This document shows positions 41,739 through 52,524 of a stretch of 64,000 nucleotides of DNA, in pieces. Location of the stretch: contig VCMS01000084.1 of the NCBI GenBank assembly GCA_022539475.1, forward strand, positions 1-64,000, in the 5' to 3' direction. Below the pieces are notes generated by a model. It searched no databases and was not told the origin of the DNA. It saw only the letters and a list, made by a program, of their open reading frames with translations. The translations under genes were made by a program, and so were the position numbers. Origin of the DNA: Gracilaria domingensis (Eukaryota; Rhodophyta; Florideophyceae; Gracilariales; Gracilariaceae). Every line of letters starts with the position of its first letter. Within the stretch, counting starts at the first letter, position 1.

Positions 41739-44700
41739 CTAGACCATTTCCTCCCCGTGTGCCAGAGCCAAAACACTTTCTTCTTCGTTTTTCTCTTCGT
41801 TCCACGCTGCTTCCCCTGCGTCTTTACCCCTTGTCGCTTGCAAACAACTTCCAACGACGTCCTCATCTTCCTCTTCCGTAGACGCCCCATTCTCGTTGTC
41901 AGACCGTTCCAGCGCGAACAGAAGCGGCCATTTTTGGAACGCAGCCTGAGGCTTCCATCCCTCCCAATGCCAATAGTACTTGTTCGTACCTTCAATGATC
42001 CGTTTCTCAGCCCTCTTATCCAGTTTGTACTCGCACGCACATCTCGCGACACTATCCCAAGTAACCGATCCTGACCCAGTCCTCGTTCTAATCGACGTAC
42101 TCGTCGTGTAGTCCGTGAGTTCGGCGGAACCCACGCCCGGATGGCTTCCGTCATCGCCTCTCCGCTCGCTCTCACTCGAGACCACAGTGTGTTCGTTTGA
42201 TTCGCTGTCGTCTCCACCTTCTTCTTTCTTCTTCCAAATTTGATCCTCACACTTCCTTGCACCCTCCAACGCACTTGCACCATTCCCTTGATTTGCATTC
42301 TCATCTGCTTTCTCCAGCGCACTGAAGCAAACGCAAAGGGCATCATCCTCCGTTATTGAATGGGCCACATCTGCAATTTCTTCTTCTCCCGCCTTATCGT
42401 TTGACTCCGAACCACCGTTTCCGCGATCCTCAACGCCGTTCTTAGTATTGTCCTGATTCGCGACGTGCTCACTTTTCCCGCTTTTATTCGAGCTCATGGT
42501 TTCAACATTGGTCTTCGTATCTTCACTTGCTCTGCATCCCTCGTCGTCATTATTCCCACCACTGTTAAGCTTTTCGACGGTGCGCTCCTTCTTAAAGTCA
42601 TTCTCATTGAAATCCATTGTTAAAATTTTCATGCATCCTTCAAACAAATGTATCCAATCCTCCCAACAAAACTCAAATCCTCGCTTGCGGTGTAAAAGCT
42701 CGTCAGATTCGAATGCAGAATAGTCCCTGTCCGTTCGAATCCTCATTTGAATGTGTACATCATTGGGGCTCTTTCCTACCAAGGAAGCGTCTACAGTCAA
42801 CTCTGAATCTGGCACGACAGGCTCCAGTCTTATGACTCGAAAGTAAGGTTGCAGCTGTGCAGCACTGTGGTGAGTCCATACATTTAGTAAGGGAAGCCCC
42901 AGCAAGAAGAGCAGGACAAGTTCCACGTTTTGCGGCCCATACTCACGCTCGTCATCACTTATCAACTCCAAGAGATGTTGCTGACACTCCCAAAGAACCT
43001 GTTCGTAACATGTCCACATGAAACGGTTTTCATGTAGCCATGTGCCATCCTCTCTGTGTGGAATGCGAATGCATGAAACGTCTTCTTGCTTTTCGAACAA
43101 ATAGCAAAGCATTGAAAGGTCGCTTTTTGCGCGGAACTCCATTGACCACTCTTCAGGTATTCCTGTAGTCCAACCACACCTACGAAGCTTGCTCACATCA
43201 CCCGATGCCGTCCATTTTGCCAGACGGGTTCGCACAATCTCCATAATATATCCAATAAATCTTGCCCCCTTTGCCTCCTTTGCCTCTGAGTACCAGTCCT
43301 TCAAGTCCTTTAGCACTGGATCTCCTATAGCAGGAGGTGCAAAACACGGTAGATAAAATATACCCCAGTAGTACGACTGCGAAAGGCAATTTGGTTTGTA
43401 AGTCTTTGTTTCGAAAAACCTAGACAGTGATCGGTCCACGCGAAAGTGTTTCAAATAATCTTTCCAGTCTACCTGCTCACTGCGAGCTGCGTCGTTGAAA
43501 ACCCAATGGGAAATAGCGGACAGGTTCTCCAAATGAAGCATAAACTCAGTCTCAAACCATGTCGAGGGCACCCCACTCAAATATGATCCAATTTTCTCTT
43601 CGAGTAGCACTTTTCGATCTGCACTATTCCGTGTCTTTGCATTTGTATCCGTAACATAGCGGGGAACATAGCCAGATGTAATGACGTTCATTGAAGCATT
43701 CTCCGTAATTTCGTTGTTCTTAGGACCGGCATCAACAACAGATGCGGTCAGTTTTCTATTTCTTATTGTCCCCAGCGGTTCCACAGGGTTAATTTGCAAG
43801 AACAGCAGAAAGTTCTCCAAGTCCAACGAACAAATATTTTGGATAATCGCAGCACCTTTCGGATCGTCCTTTTCGAACAGTCCTGGAGGCAAACTGTCGA
43901 TGAGGCGTTTGATCTTGGATTCGTAATTTTTGAACGAAACCTCAAACAACGTAAGAGGAAAAACATCCGAAGACTTATCATCAGTCTCAATCACTTTTCC
44001 TGATGTACGTCCGAATGGCATTTGTAATTCTTCTGAAGTTTTGTCGTTCACGTAACACTTATATTCTTCTCGCGTCATCAAAATTCTTGACCATGTGTGA
44101 GCACGATTCTTTTCTTGCTTGTTGGCATAACTCTCAAATGCTAATAGGCTTGCAAGATGTACGAAGTTCCCCACCAGCAAACCATTCTCCATCTCCGGTC
44201 CCTTTCTAACTCTGTTCGAGTCTTGAAGCCATTCCCTACCATACTGAGCAAGAAATGTCAACATGTATCGAACACAGGAATCAGAAAAGTACCGTGGCAC
44301 AAACAAACGCTTCCTCGACGAAAACCGCTAGATCGGATGACGCAATGCTGTGGCACTCAGTTCGAAAGGGATATCACACTCAAAGAACTCATTGTCAAGA
44401 ACGGAACTGTTGACAAGCATTTTCCCAGCGAGTCTCCAAACCATGCGCTCATTCACTGCGTATTCAGAATGTCTACGATTAGAAGATTTGAACAGCTTCT
44501 TAAAGATACGTATAAATGGTCGAAGGGTTACTGCCCAGACTTCACTTTTCATTTGGGAAGCGTCTTGTACAGGATCATCCAATGTTGAAGTGCAAGTGAA
44601 AACGGAACCTGAATTAGATGAGTCAACATTTGGTCGATGAATCTCTCCGCCCGAACTACGCAGTATGGTCTGGACGCATTTAGCGATTGTTTTCGCCCAA

Positions 44701-44814
44701 AAACCACTCTCGTCATGGTAAAATTCCGTTTCAATGTGTTTGAGTGTGTATCCATGCTGATGAAGGTGCCTCAAGCTACATTTTACCCATATCTATATGT
44801 GGAAAAGCTGCCAT
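41739..44814 (-). pseudogene. Large unknown protein gene, about 1025 codons, with one in-frame TAG and one indel
   Basis: The product is not recognised. The start is probably ATG 44814 (MAAFPHIDMGK). One base too many in a run of four A (44781-44784 as T) then shifts the frame into CSLRHLHQHGYTLKHIETEF. The frame runs to a TAG at 44330-44328 (ALRHPI-stop-RFSSRKRL) and continues in the same frame for 855 more residues. The long N-terminal two thirds look folded, with many aromatics (SYYWGIFYLPCFAPP, LSMLCYLFEKQ, NRFMWTCYEQVLWECQQHLLEL, FEFCWEDWIHLFEGCMKIL). The last 290 residues are acidic, low-complexity Glu/Asp/Asn/Ser. There is no signal peptide. So few defects over this length suggest a recent pseudogene, sequencing errors, or a stop that is read through. 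Confidence 0.55.
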
Positions 44815-45336
44815 AGTGTCGAGAAATTCCGCCTTTATTAAATCCAATCTTTACCGGATTCAATAAATCCAGTAGATACAGTCCAGCAGTTCTGGTCCTC
44901 AGAAGAACTAGTCCACTCTCACAAGCGTAGTTGCCAATCCGGCCCTCTCAGAGCTGTAGACGAATAAACCTGTCGATTCTGTATAACGCAGAGGTTGATT
45001 CAAACACGTAGTTGGTTAGACATAGTGCGGTTCTTTAACTGACGTAGTAACAGTTGCAATGGTGGTCTATGCGGTCTCCCGCTCTCAGCAGAAAACTGAT
45101 AGTAAAGTTGATTTAGTCGACATTGGATATATTGATGTTCTTCTCGAAGTTGTTGACGTTCTAGATTGTCAAGCTCCGTTTTATACTACTCTAAAGTCAA
45201 CTATCCTAAATGTTATCTATTAAATTAGTTACGTGTCTTTTGGTCTATGTGTGCACTTAATAGTGTTCAGAAATAGTCATAGAAGTTCAAATGATTATGC
45301 ACGACAGTATTACGTGTCCAACCTCCATACAGCCTC
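44815..45336. other. Gene-free stretch
   Basis: AT-rich sequence between the large gene and the short LTR element. I see no gene or strong repeat. Confidence 0.5.
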
Positions 45337-45560
45337 TGTAACAATATGATGGTGAATGAAGTCTGGCCTTCCAAGATGGAGGGGAAGGCCGACTGACGCC
45401 TTTTTAATACAGATGTTGTAGCAGGTCTAGAGAGATCTACGACTATGCTACAAGCTACATTCTGTCTCTACTGTCTGGTAGTGTCTCGTAACACGTGAAC
45501 TACAAGCCAAGCACGGAAATCAGACGTGACTTGGAGCTTGTAGGCTCTCATAGTATTACA
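45337..45560 (-). repeat. TRIM-like element, LTR A (3' LTR)
   Basis: Plus-strand ends are TGTAACAATATG and TAGTATTACA. It matches LTR B and, in inverse orientation, the solo copy at 56169-56383. Confidence 0.85.
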
Positions 45561-46396
45561 CTCACCCCTGTTTTGAAGTTCAACGTTCTCGTTGAACAAT
45601 GTGTTAGTCGGCCGATGTAGGATAGAGTACAACTAGTGCGTGCATAGCAGAAATCTTTGGAGAAGCGAAACAAAACCCAGTAGATAGGTTCAGAATATAT
45701 AACGTAGCCAAAAGGGAGCGGAATATGTCAAGAAGAGAGCAAAAAATCGATGTTTTAAGTCTTTGTCGGGGCACTAGACTGAGACCTTCATTGGTGCTTG
45801 TGCATCCCATACTACACAAGCCATCATCAAAAGTTACCAACGTTTAGAACATAATTTCAGCGACCTAGCGAAAAGGAGAGATCGACGTCAGCGAATTCGA
45901 CAGTTGGCAAGAGGCCGAGAAGTGTCCAAGAACGAGACGTGAACGAAGTTGCTGATATGAGGCGATCAGCAGCGACAGTGGTACACCACGGCAAGGTGTT
46001 TCTGTACACCCAGAGCAAGGTTGGCTCAGTGCTTTCGGCAGCAGCAGCCAGTGATGACGAAAGCTGTCCGCTGGACGGCGATGTACAACGGAGGAAAAGT
46101 GAGCAACGTGTAGGCTCGACTTCAAATGCGGATGAGAAATCACGACCCGCAATGTGCGGCGTTTCTCAATGCTGACGGACGGGGATGTCCAAGGTTTGTC
46201 CGCGGTCGAGAAGGACGGAGGGTTCGGTGATTCTCTCTGAAAGAGGGCGGCAATGCCTAAAGTCTATGAGTCAAACGGTGGAATGGACGAATGCGATTGA
46301 TGCCGGCCGGACAAAGAAAGCCCAAGAACGGTTCCTGTAGATGAAAGCGTCGTACTCAGTGTTAGCGTGAGGGATCCAAGCGGCGAGGATCGAAAA

Positions 46397-46408
46397 CAGA
46401 TGCTACCA
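46397..46408 (-). other. Primer-binding site of the TRIM-like element
   Basis: The minus strand reads TGGTAGCATCTG two bases after the LTR end. The gypsy-2 site reads TGGTAGCATCTAAGGG at the same distance. This may be an initiator tRNA-Met 3' end, but the identity is not proven. Confidence 0.65.
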
Positions 46409-46410
46409 AA

Positions 46411-47612
46411 TGTAACAATATGATAGTGAATGAAGTCTGTGTAGAGCAACGCATTTTGCGTGGTTATCAGGATGATGCGCCTCATATACTCAGGGGAGTG
46501 ATACGAGGATGCACTCGAAGAGTTATGAGTTGGACCCAATTTTGGCGGTTACTTTTGGAATGGCTTTCCCACAGTTACCTGTAATCAGGGTTGCCATTGC
46601 TGGCCAACACCACTAGGTGGACGCGTGTACTACACCACCGTGTGTGTGCATATTACGGGACAATAGGTAGTGCACCTGAGGTGCCTGACACTGGGCTAGC
46701 CACGTGTACGGACCCCTGTGGGTGTGAATCACGTGTACATAGTTAGTTTAGACCTACTTAGGTGAGCTCGACCTCGTCGTCGCGAGCACCTTTGTAAAGT
46801 CAACCCGAGCACTTCTAAGTGAACTCTTTGTCGAGTAGCGCTCTCCTGAGTGGACTCTACACGAGTGAGGCTCTGGCGCCAACCGCCTACGTGGGTTATC
46901 ACTCTCGCGAGTATAGCCACGTCTGGTTACGGTAGTCCTACCCTCTCGGTACCTTTGAGGAACATCTGTCGTTGATGTCGGGACCTGAGGGTCGTACCGA
47001 GGAGGTATAGGACTAGATTACGAAGTGATCCGACTCTGTATAGAGTTTTGCCGTGTTTACGGAAACCCGTGCATTACCGTTGGAGGATCTCGCCCCGCTC
47101 CGGGCACAGTTCCGAGGAGGCCCTACCCGTCGCGTGTGGGTGTTGTTTGGTTGTTGTTTTCTGTTGCTTTCCCTCTCGGGACTACACCTGTCGTTGGTCG
47201 TGTTTCATCGTTGCCGATACCACCCCATCTCTGGAGTTTCTCATCGTTTCCTCACCACGTGGCCTAGCACCTCTGTAGGTATAGCCAGTTGCCACTTCGG
47301 CCTTACAACCGAGTTACGGTGGTACAGAGGGCTCTGTCATTGGTCTGCCATCTCTCACGAGAGCGGACCTTCGGACAGTCTGGTGGGTTTCACTCTTCCG
47401 AGTTTGCCCCACAGTCTGCCTTCCGAGATGGAGGGGAAGGCCGGCTGACGCCGCTTTAATACAGATGTTGTAGCAGGTTTAGAGAGATCTACGACTATAC
47501 TACAAGCTACCTTCTGTCTCTACTGTCTCGTAGTGTCTCGTAACACGTGAGCTACAAGCCAAGCACGGGTATCCGACGTGACTTGGAGCTTGTAGGCTCT
47601 CATAGTGTTACA
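46411..47612 (-). repeat. TRIM-like element, LTR B (5' LTR), interrupted
   Basis: Segments 46411-46439 and 47414-47612 together make one LTR. They are separated by the gypsy-1 family solo LTR and its target duplication GTCTG. Confidence 0.85.
46440..47413 (+). repeat. Solo LTR of the gypsy-1 family, 974 bp
   Basis: The ends are TGTAGAGCAACG and TTGCCCCACA, near-identical to the minus strand of 30294-31267. The target duplication GTCTG at 46435-46439 and 47414-47418 is perfect, so this is a genuine insertion followed by LTR-LTR recombination. It lies inside LTR B of the TRIM-like element. Confidence 0.95.
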
Positions 47613-47736
47613 GCCTCGAAATAATATTACAATATTTGACACATAGGCCCCAGTCCGTGTGACAAAAATAGGACATCGACAGACACACCGCCACAATTGC
47701 AGCACACATTTTTTTGTAATCTTGGCGCCATCGTTG

Positions 47737-47949
47737 TGTAATAGAGTGAAGCTCACGCTCTATTAGAATAACAATGACAATGACTCTTTACAGGTCAGAC
47801 CAGGACGCTGGCTGAACTATCACGAGAGCAACTGGAGTTGCAACTCTTATAGAGGCTAAATGGTTGTAGTTTGAATTCATGATTCAAACTACACACAAAA
47901 CGTATGGTCGTATTCTAATGACGACCGTTCTATCTCTCATTATATTACA
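47737..47949 (-). repeat. gypsy-2 3' LTR, 213 bp
   Basis: Plus-strand ends are TGTAATAGAG and ATATTACA. Directly right of it the minus strand has the purine tract AAAAGGGAGGTGAA. Confidence 0.85.
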
Positions 47950-48079
47950 TTCACCTCCCTTTTGAACTTGTTGTCCGCGACAAGTTTTCAAATTCTCTTA
48001 TGCGGTCTTTGCAGTTCACCAGCTCAGTTTTGGGCTTCCAAATTGCGTCTTCGAGACTATCTCCTTCAAATTGAACCAA

Positions 48080-49399
48080 TTAAAAGACTTTTCGTCTTTG
48101 CTTTTTCTTCTCCAGTATAGCCACAACTTCTTGGTCCACATTTTCTTCTGGGTCAATGACGATGGATAATGGTTCGTTATCATTCTTTCGTCTATTGAAC
48201 CGCTTGAGACGGGAACCATGAAATACGTTGTGAGCCTTTTTCATACCGGGTGGGAGTTCGATCTTGTAGGTGACGGGACTCATGACTTCTAAACTAGCAA
48301 ATGGCCCCATCCACTTTGGTTGCCATTTCGTTCCTGTTCCAGAACGCTGAGATATTTCTGTTCTTTCTGTTTCCAAAAGTACCAAGTTTCCCACTGCAAA
48401 GTGTACATCTCTTCGCTTCTTGTTAGTATAGAACGTTTGTCGAGCAATTTCTGTTGTGAGTCTATCCTTGGCAAGTTGTCTGAATGCTCTTCGGCGTTCA
48501 AGCATGTCAAAAGCGGCTTGACACTTTACCATGTCCTTCTTTATGGATCTCGAGAGTTCGGAATGTGGAAGTTTTCCCATATCGACTTCAAAAGGTTTAA
48601 GCCCTGTACTCTTGTTAGGACTTGAGTTGTAATGATATTCCATTTCACTTAAGACTTTGTCCCAATTGGTTGGTTGTTTCTGTACGACGCTTCTTATCAT
48701 AGACGACAATGTGCGAATTGTGTTTTCCGATTGACCGTCAGTCTCCGGGTGGTCCTTCGTCGCCATGTTCAATTCCACGTTTAGTAAGCGCGATACCTCT
48801 TTGAAATAATTTGCTTTGAATAGTTTGTCTCTATCAAGTACGATTGAGTGTGGCATCCCATACTTTGAAAACACGTGATCAAACAGCATCTGTACTACCT
48901 CGGTTAAGGTGATAGTCATCTTCGTGGGAATAAAAAGTGCTCGCTTCGAAAGTTTTTCCACAATCACGAGAACCGAATCTTTCTCTGATTCCGTAGTTGG
49001 AAGATCTGTGACAAAATCCATACAAATTACATCCCAACATTCTTCTGGAATGTCATGGGGGTACAATTTTCTTTTCTTCAGGTTCCGTTCCTCCTTTTTC
49101 GTTTGACATTCTCGGCAGGAAAGCACGAACTTCTGCACATCGTCATACATTCTTTTCCAGTAAAAATGTCTCGTGCAATTGTAGTACGTCTTCTCGGAGC
49201 CAATATGTCCAGGCATATGTGATTCTTCCATAATCATTTCACGTAGCCTTGCATCGCTCGGCACGTAAATACGTTCAGCACTCGATCCTCTCCAATACAA
49301 TATTTCGTCTCGAAAGGAATAGTTTCGGACATACATGGCAGTCTTCTTATTCGGTGGTTGCTGTTTGTGTTTAAGAACTTGTAAAAGATTTTGTGCCTA
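48080..49399 (-). pseudogene. gypsy-2 integrase region
   Basis: From ATG 49336 one frame of 418 residues holds the zinc region (HMPGHIGSEKTYYNCTRHFYWKRM...CREC), the DDE core with CMDFVTDLP, VLDRDKLFKAN and TDGQSENTIRTL, and a C-terminal part with KWMGPFASLEVMSPVTYKIELP and VFHGSRLKRF. Upstream in the same frame a TAG lies at 49399-49397, and the RT frame ends in another frame at 49414. Integrase is therefore detached from RT by a frameshift and a stop. The catalytic D, D and E look intact. Confidence 0.8.
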
Positions 49400-49413
49400 T
49401 ACGTCATTTGTAT

Positions 49414-51447
49414 TCAATTGTTTAATGACTCTAGAAGCTTCGGATTACGTAGTCGGAGACCTTTCAGCTGTGCTTCTGGTTGCTCCATTCTGCTTAACGC
49501 ATCCGCTGCTGTGTTCTTACATCCAGCAAAATGTTCCACTTCAAAACTATAGCACTGAAGTTCATCAAGCCACATACCTTGTCGTCCAGACAGTCTGCTT
49601 TTAGATTGAAGATACTTGATCGGTTCATGATCTGTACGCAGTTTAAATGGTCGATCTCGAAGATAGACTGCCCATTCGCGCAGTGCAATCATTACTGCCA
49701 ACAATTCTTGATCACCTGTGTCCCATTTCGATTCTGTTTCAGACAATCGATGGGATAGAAATGCCACCGGGTGACCGTCTTGTTCCAGTCTTGCGCCTAC
49801 CGCGAACTTAGAAGCATTGGTTGTTACCACGAATTTATGTTCAGAGGTTGGATGTCTCAAGACTGGTGCCCTTGTTAGGTTATCCTCCAGACATTGGAAG
49901 GATTTCTCTTGCGCTTCATTCCATCTGAACACCTTGCTTCTCAATATATCCGTGATTGGTCGTGCATGGTCTGCATAATTCTTTACAAACCTTCGATAAA
50001 AATTTGAAAGGCCTAAGAACCTTTGCACGTCCTTTATCGAGGTAGGAGTTGGCCAGTTGACTACAGCATCGACCAACTTTTTCTGTCTCTGGATACCCTT
50101 CTCATTATTCTTGTATCCAAGGTAATCCACCTCGCTAGCACCAAAGCTGGACTTGCTCGGTCTGATGTACAACTTGTTCTCTCTTAAAATTTTGAACAGC
50201 TTTTCTAGGTGTTTCTTGTGTTCCTCGTTTGACTTGCTGTAGATAAGGATATCATCCAAGTATAAAACCATGCAATCGCCATGCAGTTCTCTTAGAACAT
50301 GAGCCAGTAATCTTGAGAAGGCTGCAGGGGCGTTTGTCAGTCCGAAGCAAAGTACTCGCCATTCAAACGACCCATATCTGGTTCGTATTGCTGTTTTATG
50401 ACAATCTTCGTCCTTCAATCGCATTTGATGATAACCCCATATCAAATCAATCTGTGAGAACACTTTTGCTCCAGCAACTTGATCAATCGTCTCGTTGATG
50501 AGCGGGATTGGACTTGCATCTGGAATGGTGATTTTGTTTAGAGCTCTGTAATCACAGACTATTCTCAAGTCACCGTTTTTCTTCTTGATAAAGAACACTG
50601 GGGCGCCATACGGTGAGGCTGATGGGCGCAACAACCCCTTGTCTAAGTACTTCTGAAGCTGACGCTTTAGTTCCTTCAATTCTTCAGGTGAAAGCCTAAT
50701 GACAGGTCTGACTGGCGGTTTAGATCCAGGAACGAGGTTTATTTCGAATTCCATACCACGTGGTGGAGGCAACTCATCCGGAAGTTCTTCTTTGAAGACT
50801 TCCTCAAACTCTGTCAGCAGTTCTTTGAATTGAGGTGCACACTTCGCGCTCTTCGGAGGTTGTTCTTTGGGTCCGATTTGAACGGAGTAAAGTTCACAGT
50901 CTCCTTTCTTGACTTCTTTAGCCGTTTTCTTCAAGGACATATGTTTGAATTGCATTGACTTTGTAGTGTTCCCTGCGGCCCTCCTCGGTTGTATTCGGAC
51001 CACAGTTCCGTTCTTTCTTCGAAGCGTTATGGATAGTGTTTCCCGATCGATCTCTGGGTTATGGCTCTGCAGCCAAGTTCGACCCAAAATCAAAATTGGA
51101 CAATCGTTGAATTCTTTGTCGTCAATGAAGTACATGTCTTCTTCGCTAACATAGCCATTGATATTCAGCAAACCTTTTGCTGTACCTTGTACTTCTATCT
51201 CTGACGAATCTCCCAATTGCACTTGCAATTCGTGAACTTTCTGTACTTCTAATCCAAGTTTGTGAGCATCTTCCTTCGAAATGAAGTTGTGCGACTCAAA
51301 GGAGTCCACAACAACTTTGACTTCTTTACCGTTCAAATTCGCATTATACATCCAGTTCTTATCATCCGTAATACCTAGTGCGGATAAAAAGAGAGTACTA
51401 CAGTCTTCATTGTTCTTCACAACCGCACTGTCGTGCGGCATGTTTAG
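49414..51447 (-). pseudogene. pol: gypsy-2 protease, reverse transcriptase and RNase H
   Basis: The frame enters by a -1 shift at 51447 and runs as 675+ residues without a stop. RT has QIDLIWGYHQMRL, CFGLTNAPAAFSRLL and the catalytic LYLDDILIYSKS (about 50250). Two sites deviate. The protease position reads VVDSFESHNFIS, where the family has DSGATHNFIS, so the glycine of the D-S/T-G triad is lost. RNase H reads VVTTNASKFAVGA, where the family has TDAS, so the first catalytic Asp is Asn. The rest (DQELLAVMIALREW, LRTDHEPIKYL) is normal. The element probably cannot complete a cycle on its own. Confidence 0.8.
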
Positions 51448-51453
51448 TTTTTT
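51424..51453 (-). promoter_or_regulatory. Programmed -1 frameshift signal, gypsy-2
   Basis: The minus strand carries the canonical heptamer A AAA AAC (51453-51447) in the gag frame, followed directly by TAA. A shift of -1 enters the pol frame (CTA AAC ATG CCG). Eight nucleotides after the heptamer a 6-bp stem CCGCAC/GTGCGG with a GACA loop begins (51438-51423). The spacer length is the usual one for -1 frameshifting. Confidence 0.75.
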
Positions 51454-52473
51454 GAAGAATGAGTGTTTTGTCCTGCATTGATCCTACAAGTATGATCTGC
51501 GTCACTCCATCCTTTCATGCCACACTTAAAACATCTGTCGTTTTGTCTGTAATGGCCATGTTCGCCATTTTTAGTCTTTCCCCATGAGACTGCTTTGGGA
51601 TCCTTTGAATTCTTCTCTTGAGAGTTCGAACTCACAGAATCATTGTTTAAACCACAGGTCGTAGAACTATTGTTCTTTCTTTTACCGTAAGGTTTACCTG
51701 ACTGATTTTGTTCTTTCTGAGATTCTCCAGTCAACTGCAACGATAATTCTAATGTTCGGGCATAGTCGTAGGCAGGTTGAATAGAAGGATTTCCAAATGT
51801 ATCCACAGGTTGAGAAGTAGGAAATTTCTCAGCGAATTTTCCTTTAAAGGCTTTCGGTAGACTGTTAAAGAAGTAAATATATGCTTCATTATCAGCAGTA
51901 CCACAGATAGCGACAAGGTCTTCGAACTCCGTAATATGATCATTGAGGCAGTTTGAATCTTTCATTCGTAAGTCCATTAACTTGACTCGTGATGCAGCTT
52001 TCTCATTAGCTGGTACAAATTCATTCACCATTGCCTTCTGACGTTCCTCTAGTGATGTGGGTTTGCGATTTGTCTTTCTCCAGTCGCATCATCCAAGAGG
52101 CCGCTCTGTCTTGCAAATAACATTCAGCAAGATCTAACATGCTATCTTGCGAGTAATTGCAGAGCTTACCATATTTACGAATCGAATAGAAGAAGCTTTT
52201 CACCTTCTCCGAGCTCCTGTCTGTTGTCTTGCCAGAAAACACTGATATTGGGGGGGCTTTAACAGAGTTCCTACCTACAGTCGGCGTTTGGCGTTGCACT
52301 GACGTGTTTTCTGGATCGCCAAGTCGAGATTGTAACTTTTCAATCAGTTTTGATTGAAGCTTTAACGCATTACTCATAGTTTCTAATTCATCTTGCAAAC
52401 CGCTGAGTGTAGCGCTCTCTTCTTGGAGGTCTTCGTTATTCATGCTGCTTGTACTTCTCGTATTGCGCGGCAT
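51444..52473 (-). pseudogene. gag: gypsy-2 gag
   Basis: It starts MPRNTRSTSSMNNEDLQEE with a coiled coil (LQDELETMSNALKLQSKLIEKLQSRL), then capsid-like PPISVFSGKTT...LAECYLQDRAASWMMRLE. A one-base shift near 52060 moves the frame into KPTSLEERQKAMVNEF, which continues to a Cys/His region (CFKCGMKGWSDADHTC, a variant knuckle with longer spacing) and the TAA at 51446. Gag ends at a slippery site, as in gypsy-1. Confidence 0.8.
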
Positions 52474-52506
52474 GACGTACTGAACAATTCTTGTCGAAAA
52501 AGAATT

Positions 52507-52522
52507 CCCTTAGATGCTACCA
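52507..52522 (-). other. Primer-binding site of gypsy-2
   Basis: The minus strand reads TGGTAGCATCTAAGGG two bases after the 5' LTR. The first ten bases are shared with the TRIM-like element. Confidence 0.75.
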
Positions 52523-52524
52523 AT

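Larger units (their letters stand above)
45337..47612 (-). mobile_element. Short non-autonomous LTR element (TRIM-like), hosting a nested solo LTR
   Basis: LTR A (45337-45560) and LTR B (46411-47612, split by a 974-bp insertion) are direct repeats of about 224 bp with ends TGTAA...TTACA. The target duplication GCCTC is present at 45332-45336 and 47613-47617. The 850-bp interior (45561-46410) has no gag or pol. On the minus strand it has a primer site TGGTAGCATCTG two bases inside LTR B (46408-46397) and a purine tract (AAAACAGGGGTGAG) beside LTR A. Primer site, purine tract and LTR ends resemble those of gypsy-2 next door. Confidence 0.8.

Noticed and set aside
41351-42346. 331-codon frame on the minus strand
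   Set aside because: It overlaps the C-terminal part of the larger gene in another frame and consists of Arg/Ala-rich composition from CG-rich sequence.
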